Origin: Branchiostoma floridae
Lineage: Eukaryota > Chordata > Leptocardii > Amphioxiformes > Branchiostomatidae
Assembly: GCF_000003815.2 (NCBI RefSeq)
Contig: NC_049979.1
Span: 17,282,493 to 17,346,492 of the forward strand
Direction of reading: 5' to 3'
Length of the DNA: 64,000 nucleotides
This document shows positions 10,801-22,171 of this stretch, one piece after another (position 1 is the stretch's first letter; the number at the start of each line of letters is the position of its first letter). Under the pieces are notes generated by a model, which ran no database searches, was not told the origin of the DNA, and worked only from the letters and a program-made list of their open reading frames with translations. The position numbers and the translations under genes were made by a program.

Positions 10801-13800
10801 TGGTTTTCAGAGAGATTCAGAGCAGACTGTTTTGAACAGAACATCTGTGACAAGAGCCATCAGCAGCTTGTCTGAGAGCAAGTTTATGAGGTATGATATT
10901 GTGTATTTGTTCTTTTCAAAAAATTACTGATGTACAGGAAAATGCTTACAAAAGCAAAAGAAGACATGCCGAGTATGAATATTTATCATTATCTAGCAAA
11001 TGTTTTGCAATTTCTAACTATGTTAAGGTACAATTCTGTCTATTATACATTAAAAAGACTTTCCTTGGTTGCATTAATGCCTTTGAGTAACATGAGGCAT
11101 GATTGTACTTGTTAACTGTCCCCAGTCTGGTGAGGTGCCCACCTGAGAAGGTAGACACTATGTGCAGGTGCCAGGAGCTCACCTGTTATCATGAGGCAGT
11201 CTTTGTGGCAGGTGGGTGGAGATATTTCACTCTCAGCATACCAGGTCTTCCTACTGTATAGTTTGGAAATATGTTGCTGGAAGATCTGATTCATATGTAT
11301 ATTCATATATTTAGGAAATGCATTTGTATACACTTGTCTGTAATTGTGATAGTCCTTCCAAAAGTAACTGTACTTTTGTAGTGTCAATACAGATTTTAAC
11401 ATATAAAATCCTCCAAACAAAAGGAAGTTGGAGCAAAACATAACTTAGACTTAGAGCCTGCTTCATGACATTGTACATGTGTAATTCCTTTTCAGTTATG
11501 TATATAAAGCAAGCATTGCTGGTTATATATACAAACTACTTTTATTCTTACATGTCAAAACACTATGGTTGATAGTAGATTCTAAGTGAAGATTAGAAAA
11601 TGACTGTTTGGGCACAGCATGCTATATACAATGGTTTGCTGTATTCTTGTGCTGCCAGTAAACAATCAGATAGATTTTTTCTGGGCCTGATCACAGTAAG
11701 GCTACTTGTACCAATGAAGTTTGCTTTTACATATACATATACTTGACATGTACATGTACATGTACTTATATATTTTAGGTCGTTATAACAAGTACTCGCG
11801 GACCCTGAGCCAGACCCCCTGGGTGGTCGATGGTGAACGGCGGGGTGAAACCTCTGTATCAGAACTGATTTGTACCAGAATAAAGGCTATGTTCATGGCA
11901 CAAGGTAGGCATAGATTGCATAGAATAAATCTCATTTGTGTAAAGTCTTTTGTATAATATAACAATTGGACAATACACAGTATGTCTGTGTTTCTAACAA
12001 TGTTCCACCTTTTTCCACATATGGACTGATCAGAGTACAGATTCTCCTCGGCAGGTAGAGAGGATGTGGATGTCAGGACACTAGGGAGAGGTAGGTCTGT
12101 GTTCGGAAACCAAAGTCTGTCTGTTCACATGTTCTGGACATTCATCCTTGAATAAAACTAAGGTTTCTAACAGCTATTGTTTATTTACTCCATGTCACAG
12201 GAAGGCCCTTCTTAGTAGAGTTGATCCAGCCGCACATTTCTGATGTGCCACCAGACAAGATGAAGTTGCTTCAGCAGGTATGCATAGCTATGGGCATTTT
12301 TGGCGTCATATTATTATTCTACAAATTTGGGAATTGAAATATTTCAGAATGTAGTATCTGAGACTTTATCTGATGCCTAACCGTTTACTGTTGTTGAAAA
12401 ACATAATAGATGAATAAATACATGTATCAAACAATAGGTTCATGTTTCCTGTAGAACATGAAGGTTTGGTGGCCATGCTGACTTCCAAAATTCCAGTGTT
12501 TTGCATTTTTCCCTCCAAACTTTCAGTCAAAATACCCAAATCATATGCAAATGACAATAGTTTTCACAATGCTGCATTAAAACTATATGTAAAACTATAG
12601 TTCTGTTGTTTTTAAACATTTATTCTCTTATTCTCATTGTCTGATTTGAATAGGAAATCAACAGTGGGACAACAGATATTGCAATTAGGGACCTGCAAGT
12701 TGTATCAAGGTAAGTTACACTGTCACCTTACATCCTTTTCATGCTACTGGTTTCTTCACTGGGTTGGTCAGAACATCTAGTACTTGTCTCTCACTGTATC
12801 TTTGGTGTATCAAGTCATGTGTGATATGTCATCGTCATTTGCTTAAGGAAGCCATAGCAAGTTAAGCCCATGTGTGCAGGGAGTGTTGCTTTTTGTCAAC
12901 AATTTTGTCTTTGTTGTTTGGATCAATTTCAATGATAAGACATGTGAGATATGAATGATAGCACAACTGTTGATCAGTGTTTAGTTGGTTGTAGTCAAAT
13001 TTTCATGATTGCCGAATGTTGGTTTGTGCCACCTAGGGAGGAGTCAGGAAAGCTGAAGGTTGGAGAGACAGAAAAGACAAAGTCCTACTCTGCCCTGGTC
13101 AGGGTAGAGAAGCCCATTCAGCCTGATGACCTCAAGTTTTTAGAAGAGATCACGGTAAATTCTATGTCTCTGGATAGAAGACATTAGTATCTACTATGCA
13201 CTTTTGTGACTACTCTGTGTGCAGGAGTGTTGTTGAGTGAAGACCACTGATGGAGGACTGGAATGAGTGGCTCAAGGCGATCGAAGCTCTCTGAGTTGGC
13301 ATCTGTTGATGTCTTTGTGGGCAAAAAAGCATATACATGTTATGTATTGTATCTTTTTCACCATGTCTATCTACATGTAGGACTTGACGTTGGCCCAGAA
13401 AACCCCCATCAGAGTCATTCACAGACGACCACTAGCCAGTCGTGATCGCGTCATACACAATATGTCAGGGGAGTACATCGACTCACAACACTTCAGACTA
13501 CACCTCAAGACACAGGCTGGGACGTATCCATATTATACACAGTCTGACTTGTGCAAGTGCATGCATGATTGTTTCATTGTTAACATCTCCTACTTAGGAT
13601 AACTCTAGTGTTGAGACCAGAAGGCAATAAAGCCTTAAAGGGAACACAGTTTGAATCCTTAATGAGACAATAACAGGTATATCAAAGAGTTTGTCCATGG
13701 AGACTTTGGCAGGACCCAGCCCAGCCTGTCCACTCTCATGCACATGGACACTGATATCCTGGAGCTGGATGTGGAGGTAAAGCTGTTTTCATATGTAATT

Positions 13801-14647
13801 TATTTTTAAGAGTCTATTGAAGTTTAAAATGAATTAGTCATGTAATTCACTTATATTATTCTTCCTGATGCAGCTGGAAATTAGCTTGGTACCATCCGGG
13901 TAGTAGTTGGCTCCTATGTTCGCTTCTGCTACCCAACTAGGGAACTGTATATTCAAATCTTTTGGTGGTGAGGTCAGTTAATGAGCAAATTGAGAAATGG
14001 GTTCTAGAGCACTTATTCAATAACAACAGGCCCTCCCACAAGCAGACAGAGGGCAATTTGGATGTTTTAAGCCTGTTCGAATGAGGGCTTGACTGGCTCA
14101 TGTGTAGGGACCAATCAGTGCCCTCGTCCAAAATTTGGACAATTCCAGATGTTAGAGATGTCAAGGTTTGAAGATTGAATAGCAGAAAAGCAAATTTATG
14201 ATAAAAGTCGGAGCGAGAAGCAACTGTATGTAGTACATGTATATAAGAAACGTTGAAGCGAACTACAATCCGGTTGGTACCCAAGATAGCAGGACATGGC
14301 ATCATCACCCCTTCTTCTGTTTCTATGTATGTCTGTACATCAGTATGTTTTTTATCCTTGATTATCATGATACCTCAAGACCAGAAAATGAAACTTAATC
14401 CTTTGCATAAGTACCCCTACGAGTAATGAAGGTGGTGGCCTGTTCAGATCTGTGTTTTAGCAAAATCTTCTTTTGTTGCCAACACAATCTATCAAGACTT
14501 ACTGCTAATAATTGCCATTATTTGAAGAGATTTGCAGAAGATTCTTATTACTTTCCACACACTGTAGGGTGTTTTATATCTTTTGTAATGTCTAGTTTTG
14601 TCTTGCAGTCTGTTGATGTGGACTGGCCCAAGACTATTGATGAGTAA
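7859..14647 (+). CDS. PUS10: tRNA pseudouridine synthase Pus10
   Basis: Eighteen exons: 7859-7879, 8118-8249, 8730-8885, 9120-9206, 9851-9885, 10016-10133, 10224-10285, 10504-10522, 10811-10890, 11126-11211, 11779-11904, 12034-12090, 12201-12277, 12654-12709, 13037-13154, 13381-13523, 13677-13776 and 14609-14647. All phases agree and give 503 residues; human PUS10 has about 529. The N-terminal accessory domain keeps two zinc-type cysteine pairs (GCCPCCLLRF and IPCIACLGIL). The catalytic domain carries GRYNKYSRTLSQTPW, then GREDVDVRTLG, whose Asp (about residue 318) aligns with the human catalytic Asp344, then KTKSYSAL, HRRPLASR, FRLHLKTQAGTYIKEF and a C-terminal SVDVDWP. Pus10 makes pseudouridine 54/55 in the T-loop of some tRNAs and, in animals, also has a nuclear role with microRNA processing. 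Exon 6 has two donors 6 bases apart (10128 and 10134). Intron 4 hosts a MITE. No disabling change is visible. Confidence 0.95.
9409..9752. mobile_element. GGTGCACC-rich MITE, copy 1 (in PUS10 intron 4)
   Basis: This 344-bp element starts CAGGAGTCGAAATTC and ends tatttcgagccctg, an imperfect terminal inverted repeat. A 5-base duplication atata flanks it (9404-9408 and 9753-9757). Its interior has several ggtgcacc blocks clustered toward each end. A second copy at 51000-51319 aligns along its whole length, with small insertions and deletions near the right end. It has no coding capacity. Confidence 0.85.
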
Positions 14648-16287
14648 ACATCACCATTTGGAACCAACTGTTACTACAGCTGTGGAAGGAAGGAAGGAAA
14701 AGAGAGCAACTCTTTTAAAAGCAATGTCAAAATCACAAGTACTCTGCCAAGGCAGTCTATTAAACATTCTGAATCACTTTGGTGTGTGTCAAGTGCTGCA
14801 AGGATGTTGTCTTATATATTCTCATGGAAACATCAGAGGAAAATATTAGGGATAATGAAGTAAAGCTGTTGGATACAGTTAAGAAAAAAAGTGAATAAGA
14901 GAGAATCCTTAAACAAATTGTATATAGAAAGACAAACATAAATTATGTTTATGATAAGAATGAAAAAGAGATTTGATAAAATGTGCCTTAAAAGTATTCT
15001 CCCGTTTCAAGTATATTATGTTGACTCCCTAAATGTGCCAGCCCTATAATTTATTGCTTTGTGTACTATAGACCATTTTTATAACTATTCTAAATATCAA
15101 TGTACAGGAATAAAAACAATATATTATTTGGTTGAAAAACACTGCAATAATTACGGACAATGTATAATTTTAGACTGTGCACCATGTATGGTTAAGTTAT
15201 TCCCTGCCAACCTTTAAGTCAACAGAAGAAATGGTAGAGTCCATTCCAAGTGATTGTTAAGGTGTTTGTCACTATTGTTTAGAATTAATTTCTAATCTTT
15301 GCAACTATTTGTAGTACACATTTCATGGTTTCCAAATATTTCGAAATGTGTTGTTGATACTTTCTGTTTCTCCATTTCATCAAGGACAATATTCCTGATA
15401 CTTTCTAAACAAAATTAAGTCTTTTGATGGCCTCTTTCGAAAAGTTCGCAAACCATAGAGGATTTTCTAAACTACGGTTCTCCCGGATTTATTTATTTTT
15501 TCAAACTAATGATGATTATTCATCACAATTTATAGTTATGGTATATGACAAAACTTGAAAACCTGTGTGTTGACTTTGAATGGACTCTAATTGGCTTTTG
15601 TTTTTTAAGAAGTAAGAAGGAAGACAACGAAATTCTGTAAAACAACATGACATGAGACTGGTGCATTCTTTTATTTATAGAAAGCTGCATGGTGTTAAGT
15701 TTTTTTCAAAGAATCCTGCTTAATAAAATGTTATTACTTAAAGATACTTGAACTGAAAAGCAGCACTCTTATATGGCCCCGACAGCATAAGCGATGTCAA
15801 ATCAAATTGTTTTGTTTCTCTTTCTTTGGCTCTTTATGTCTCGGAAGATGATCAACAGTCTTATGGCTTCTGCCAGTCACTGGTTTACATTAGCTAGTTG
15901 TACATTGACTTTCATGGCCAATGAGTCCGATTTTAATGTTAAGTTAACAACATCAAACAAGTTTAATGTTTGGCTTAAAGCTTCAAATAACTAGCATTTG
16001 TTCTTCAACACTGCAATTAAGTCGTCTCCATTATCATAGGTAATTGATTATCAGCAGTACCAGCTGCCCATAATCAAATAATGTATTAGAACGTTTCTCA
16101 TGAAAGCACCTGGCAGAGAGAACGTTTTTTTAAGTACACAAATTGAGAAGGGAGTGTCATAAATTATTATTAAACATTCAATTAATGAGATGGGTTAAAC
16201 CTTGTCCCATTATTTCCATTTGTAATTTTGCATGTCCATATCATTTCATATTTTGCATTCTACAGTTTTGTAATGGATGTTCTCTGT
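14648..16287. other. Convergent 3' UTRs of PUS10 and the C1GALT1-like gene
   Basis: This AT-rich region lies between two stop codons on opposite strands. Candidate plus-strand AATAAA signals lie at 15109-15114 and 15722-15727. Minus-strand AATAAA equivalents (tttatt on the plus strand) occur near 15488-15493 and 15670-15675, so the two transcripts may overlap. I see no further gene. Confidence 0.5.
15109..15114 (+). terminator. Candidate PUS10 polyadenylation signal
   Basis: A canonical AATAAA lies about 460 bases after the PUS10 stop codon. A second AATAAA at 15722-15727 is an alternative. Sequence motif only. Confidence 0.4.
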
Positions 16288-19200
16288 CTAGTCCTTCCTG
16301 TCACATTGCCCGTATGGCCTGATGTGGTGAATGGCGAAGTCCAACACGTACATCATGATGGGCTCAGTGTAGTGGAACGAGATAGTGTGTTTGGAACAAC
16401 AGTCTGGACCCTGGTAGAGAAAAAAACAGTTTGTCAAACATACCATGTAGAAATATTCAGCTGACAAAATGAGGACCTTACAAGTCTTTGATAGCATGAG
16501 GAGAGAGGTCATCCAAAATCAAGTTTTTTTAGAAATATAATTAAGTAAATTTAGTTGAAAAGTTTGTATTTTTACTTGGGTGATGTTGACAAACCAGTGA
16601 GCTTACCGATTTGACAGGGTAGGTGCTGTATCTGTGGAGCCACTCTGGCAAGTTGCCCAGAACATGGTCCTGGAGACTCAGGCAGTGAAACGTCTGCCTC
16701 CCCTCTTCATCCCTGGAGTCACCTGCCAGAACACCTGCCTTCTCTAGACATCTTCCGATTTCCAAGTCTTCTGGAGCTTTAGAATGTAGTCTGCACTTCC
16801 TTGGGTCGTCCATGCCCTGTGTCACTAGTCTCCTCACAGCTTCTCTACTGAGCACATAGCCGGCACCGCCACTCATGTACCCATTCTTGGTGTCAGGTCT
16901 GATGGAGTTAAACCGGAAACCATAGTAAACAGGTTCCTCTGGGTTCTTGTTAGAGAGGAAGTGACGTAAATTCTCCATGATGACGTAAGTGTCATCATCA
17001 GCTTTCAAGAACCAATCAGCTTCATCGAGGTGATGTTCGTAGACATGTTTAAAAGCGTGGATAGACTTTTGTAAGAGAGACTCTCGCCCTTCTGTCACGT
17101 TTAGCACAACTGTTGGGAGGAAGCTGTGAGACTTGGTTGTGATGAAGAGAGTCCGGTCACATTTGGACGCCCATGTGTCGTAGGCGGGTAACGCCTTGCT
17201 GTCGTGGTTTTCGGGGTCTGTGAGGACCCAGCAGAGCACACGGACTCGGGACTTTTCTTTACCTTTGTTCATTGCTTGGAATTCTGGTAATGATAAAGAC
17301 ACAAAGAAGAACTAGTTAATTTCAATCAACTGTTACATGGTTCAGTGCAATAATCAAACTCTTCGATAATTCTTCCCTGGGCTTTTCCCTTGCACGTTTT
17401 TGTAATGACTACACAGCTGTCGACCGTCTCCTAAGACGAATAGAGCCCAAGAGATACAGCTGATATTAGCGTGCACATATTGAATGACGGAAAGCTTTGC
17501 ACCTTTTGGACTAGTGACCTTCAGGGGTGGTGGTGGCCCTGTAACATGAATGTCTTCTCCGCCCTGCATGAATGCCTCACTTTCTGTAGACAAACCATAG
17601 GGATGCATTATTAATTGAATGAAGACCTTTATTGTACAGTTTTGCCCAACCGAGCAAGTACAGGTCACAACAAGTCAGAACGTATATACATATAAAAGTA
17701 TCACAAATCTTGTCTAACACAGAAGTTCGGCTTCTTCTCACTTCTTGGTAATGGTGAAAATGTAGGACTGTATGGGTTTAGCTATGGTTGGTTTGTCGAA
17801 ACGCATGAGGAATATAAATTAATGGCATAAAGTGACACACTTCTCAAGTCAACGTCACTGAAAACTGCTTCAATCACGGCTTCAATCGAGATTTTTACTT
17901 TGTGACTTTCTGGGTTGACCTTTCCGTTCTCCACTGCGACGACTGAACTCCAGAATAATGTAACAATGTTTACTCCATAGTTAAAGGAAATGTGTACTGA
18001 ACGCAACTTCAATAAAATTTCATTAGGGCAACCTGACGTATGATATATAAATTACAAACCTTCCTTAGTCCGTCTGCTACTAATTTCAAACATATCACCT
18101 AATACACGTTTACACAGTCTGTATAAACACATTGCCTTGGTCCTGGCGAGCGCTGAACATTCCAATCAAGTATCTATCTCTAGATAGCGGTGTTTTCCTA
18201 ACGATGTCAAGTGGCTCGTGTGGTTTCCTGGTTACGCCACAAAGGAAGGGAATGAGAGCTTTATGTCACGTGGAGTTGGACTTGGACTATAGATAAGAAA
18301 AGAACGCTACTTGATGTAGCTACAGGAGTCTGGAATAGTATTTGAACCAATGTGTCTAGTTTGGTACGCTAATGGATAATGCTACATATATGGACGCCCA
18401 TCAACGCTTGTGTTAGTGATGAACGGGTTCTAAGTGGTCGCACCTACGGCTCCACATGGATTCACTCACTTTAGGAATGCAAGAACGCGATGTAGTACAT
18501 GAACTATACTTACTTGTGACCAAAACTTACCTCACTAGTGGATAGCAGTATTCCAACTTGCTGATCGTTTAGTTTTTGTTTTAAAGACTCCGTGATACAG
18601 TACTTGCAATCCATATCTCCAACCTTCACAACGTTACTCTCATGTAATTGTTACTTACATTTGCAGGGTGACTTGTTTAATGCCCTGTCGTGTCAAGCTT
18701 TACGTTGCTGCCCGGTGCTGATCTATCACACCAGCTTTTGTTCCTTCTTACAAAGCGCTCCACACAGTCTGTGTTAAGCAGCTAATTAGTTCGATAAGAA
18801 CTCCATGTTTCCACAACACAGGTGGAATTCTTTCTTTCGATATCTTTATAATGGATTTGTTAGGGCCTTTCTATTGTCATGTGTTACCGTACTTGCGATA
18901 AGTCGGCCCTCCCGACCGCCCCCTCGCCAATCGCCAATGATTCACAGGTGGTGCGGATGCACCTACCATGAAGAAGCTCAGAGCTACCTCAGATACACTG
19001 ATCTACTGATATAACTTACATTTGACACACGGTGTATGTGGTAACAACTGCGTGTTATTACATGGTGCAATAGATATAAGTCTGGTCAAAATCGGACGAT
19101 ATGGATTACATAGCGAAAGGGTGGAACCCGGAAAAGCTACCAACATACACAGTCATACTCTTAGTCTTACTGAGTTGTAGCATCAACAAAGTTTCATTTC

Positions 19201-20064
19201 CAGTTGCCAGGTAAAAGGACAACTTATGAATTCTTAGACTGTTAGTCTAGTAATATCAATCACAAGCTAAAGCTAGCAGCACACATAATTGAAAGCGAAG
19301 GTTGCGTGACAGCGGTACTAATGCCTCGGGGATACAATGGCACACTGTTGACTCTGAGTAATCAGAGGTTGGCAAGTGTTCAGGTCGACTGAAGTAATTG
19401 CATGTCAAATTGGATAGGGTCACCGTGTCGGTGAATTTGTATTAACTCCATGCGTGTTTACGTGCGATACAGTGTAGGTTTGTACCCAGGACCATTACAC
19501 CAAACCACTTGATCTCAAATCGCCTTGCCTCTGAACACGACTCTCTGCCATGGGCCCATCCTCCAACCATCTTTTCGTGATACCGTAGCCCATGATGATA
19601 CGTGAAGATATATACAGAGCATTTGCGTCTTTGTGTGATGTTTTCTGTTTAAAAGCATGCTGATAGACACAAATATTAACGGCAATGTACGAGCAGAGGT
19701 AATGTTACCAGGGAAAGTGGCTTATCCACAGTAAATCTTACGTTCCTGTCTTACACCGTACCTACTGAAGATGGTGAATACTGTTGTCGATTTGTTGTAG
19801 TCCAGCATACTCTATTTACCTACCTATGGTATCAAAATATCCCTGGCCCTGGTCTCTGCCTGCTTGGGGAGTGAGGTCCCCTACAGTCTCCTGTAATGTC
19901 CGTATGTACGACTGACGTCTCAGACCGTCATCAGGTAGTGGTTTATTCACTCCGTCCATCAGAACTTCACTGCTCACCACCAACATCGCTACAACCCCGC
20001 CGAACAGCGCGCCCACGGTGAATGTCATCATCGCGCGCTTTGTCGAGCCGTACTCCAGTGCCAT
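16288..20064 (-). CDS. C1GALT1: Core-1 beta-1,3-galactosyltransferase (C1GALT1/T-synthase-like)
   Basis: Three minus-strand exons, 20064-19824, 17283-16607 and 16410-16288, join in phase (G|AA, then phase 0) to give 346 residues; the human enzyme has 363. Exon 1 encodes a short cytosolic start and a signal-anchor helix at about residues 10-32, as expected of a type II Golgi enzyme. The catalytic exon carries RVLCWVLTDPEN, EADWFLKADDDTYV with the metal-binding DDD motif (about 176-178), YYGFRF, NGYMSGGAGYVLSREA and APEDLEIGRCLE. The last exon has GPDCCSKHTISFHY, the family's CCS-containing C-terminal signature. The enzyme adds galactose to GalNAc-Ser/Thr to form core 1 (T antigen) O-glycans. 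A possible extra exon at about 17521-17587 breaks the frame and was left out. Linking exon 1 across 2.5 kb rests on phase and topology. C1GALT1 is often a multigene family in invertebrates, so strict one-to-one orthology is not claimed. Confidence 0.88.
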
Positions 20065-22032
20065 GATGACTGCAAGAATGCCAGGACACGATTCTGTCTA
20101 GTCAGATTCCATCGACTCTGAGCGACTCGTGGAAAAACTTTCACATGACTCATTCAGAGACCCAGGCTCACCTAAAGAGCTTTGTTCAGGCAACATAAAA
20201 GTGTAGCTCAGCTACAAGACAACAGTTACTCGGGGTTTACCCTGAAACCTTCACAGTCAGGCCTTTGTGCTCCCAGAATCACTAGCCCTCAGGTACGACC
20301 TCTTCTGTGTCTGAGGTCCTGACTGCCCTCTCAGGAGGAGCGGTAATGAGTTGCAGGCGTGGCTTCAGGAGCATGTCAAATTCTTAACTCGTTAATTCAT
20401 AGCATCTAAGGAGGTCGTGACAGTCTCTACGCAATCTGCCGGTGTTTGCCTTCCGATTAGAAGTCTCACAGGTGTATATCCTGGTTGCGTCAGACTTCTG
20501 GTCTCAAGAGAACTTTGATCATGGCTAAAAGGTCAACGCCCGCGCAGGGAAGAAAACTTGACGACAGAAACTAGCGAGGAGACTTTGAGATCGACAATAA
20601 AACTCAGTCAGTGATTTCGTCACGTGGTGACCTGTACAGGACCACAAAAGGAAACATTAATCACGTTTATTGTTCACCCCGCGGTGTTTCATCTCCACCG
20701 TGTGGCGGTCCCAGTGCCCGTGATCCAGCAAACTTTTCACTGTCTGGAGACTATGAAAACAGCGTGGTGCTTATTTCATCGAGGCCAGGACCCAAGTTTC
20801 AAACGCGGAACACCTACATCCTACATCTACCAGGCGCACCGCTTGTATTTAATCTTCAAGCAATGGTCCTAAGCAGAGATTTGGCAAGAACTTATGAGGA
20901 CACGACAAGATTTTTTATCACTGTGGTTACGTCTGGTTACTGACAACAGATTCGAAAAGCCAAGTATAATGTCAGTAACAATTGATGTACGGATGCAACT
21001 GGCCTCCACATTGCAAAATGTGTAGTGATTTTGTTTCAATTGGGTGATCTTCATTTTGTCGGTACTTGTTTTTGGTATAGCTTGACGTACCTGGTTCAAA
21101 TCAGATGTGTTGATATGGGTAAAACTATCTATCCATCTATCGAAGTATTTAATCTCTCTCCAGCCAAGATGACCTTAAGAGTGTTGGTTGAAGTTTTACT
21201 TACGTATATACAATGCCTGCTGCTTCGTTGCATGGCCAACCGGAAACCTTACTTAACAGTTTATATACATACATATGCTCTGTAATCTTACACTTGTGTA
21301 CGCCGTTTGGCGACATTGGTTTGAATTACAACTTTTGGTTATCAAAGCAGGTGGCAATCTGAAGTACAGTGGACTCTTTCATCGCATCCAAAGGCCTTTG
21401 GGATTTCTCTTCTATTAGCTTTTGTCATCATCCAGTGTTTGTAAGGGGTAGAACCCTCACAATTTCCGGATCTGAGATTTTTCAAATACTAGTGGGAGTC
21501 TAGTAGCCATGTGAGGGATCACTCGGAAGGTTGTTGCTCCGTGCGACATGTGAGTCTTGAATGGAAAATTAAAGGTGCGATTAACAAGTTCAAAGGCATA
21601 CTAATACAGATCAAAGAAGAAGGCACGACAGAATGTTGTGTCACCGGCCACTACAGATGTGGAAAGTAAAAGCAAATTTGTAAATGATGATGACAACTGT
21701 TTTATTTTCTAATCTACCGAGAGGAGAGACACATCTTCACGATCTGTGTGTTGGAAGGGTACTACGTATATGATGCACAACTCTGTCCACCTTCAGTTTT
21801 GAAATGTACTGCAAATTTGTAAGATGAAACCACGCTTTGATATAGGATTTTAGATTATTATTTTTCATCTCCCTGGACCTGTAAACTAAACCAGCCTTTT
21901 TACCATAACAAAAGGCGGTCGCGTGGTGATGGTATTGTGTAACAGGATAAAGAATGCCTGGCGCTACCGGTCCTATTGTTCTCCTGTGGCAGACGTCATA
22001 CCCATGGAATCCCACTCCACGAGGCCGACGCT
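20065..22032. other. Intergenic region between divergent genes
   Basis: This stretch separates the C1GALT1-like start codon from the receptor promoter. It contains short random frames (for example 20611-20943, +) without splice context or known motifs. I see no gene. Confidence 0.5.
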
Positions 22033-22171
22033 GGGACTTCCCCTGCCCGATCAATACTTTTGTGCATGCGCATTAGCCACATTCCTAACCTGAGAAGTAG
22101 GAATGGGAGTCCAGATCGCGTCCCAAATCGACTCGGAGTTTAAATAACCGGTCCAGAACTGCTAGGTGAGG
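22033..22171 (+). promoter_or_regulatory. Putative promoter of the ZU5-death receptor, with a kappaB site
   Basis: GGGACTTCCC at 22033-22042 is an exact NF-kappaB consensus, 130 bp upstream of the start codon. GCATGCGCA at 22064-22072 resembles an NRF1 site, and tttaaataa at 22139-22147 is A/T-rich and could act as a weak TATA-like element. No transcription start is known; these are motif matches only. Confidence 0.4.

Noticed and set aside
11740-11770. Tandem tacatg units, considered as a regulatory array
   Set aside because: Short palindromic acatgt/tacatg runs recur through the window and look like ordinary simple sequence.
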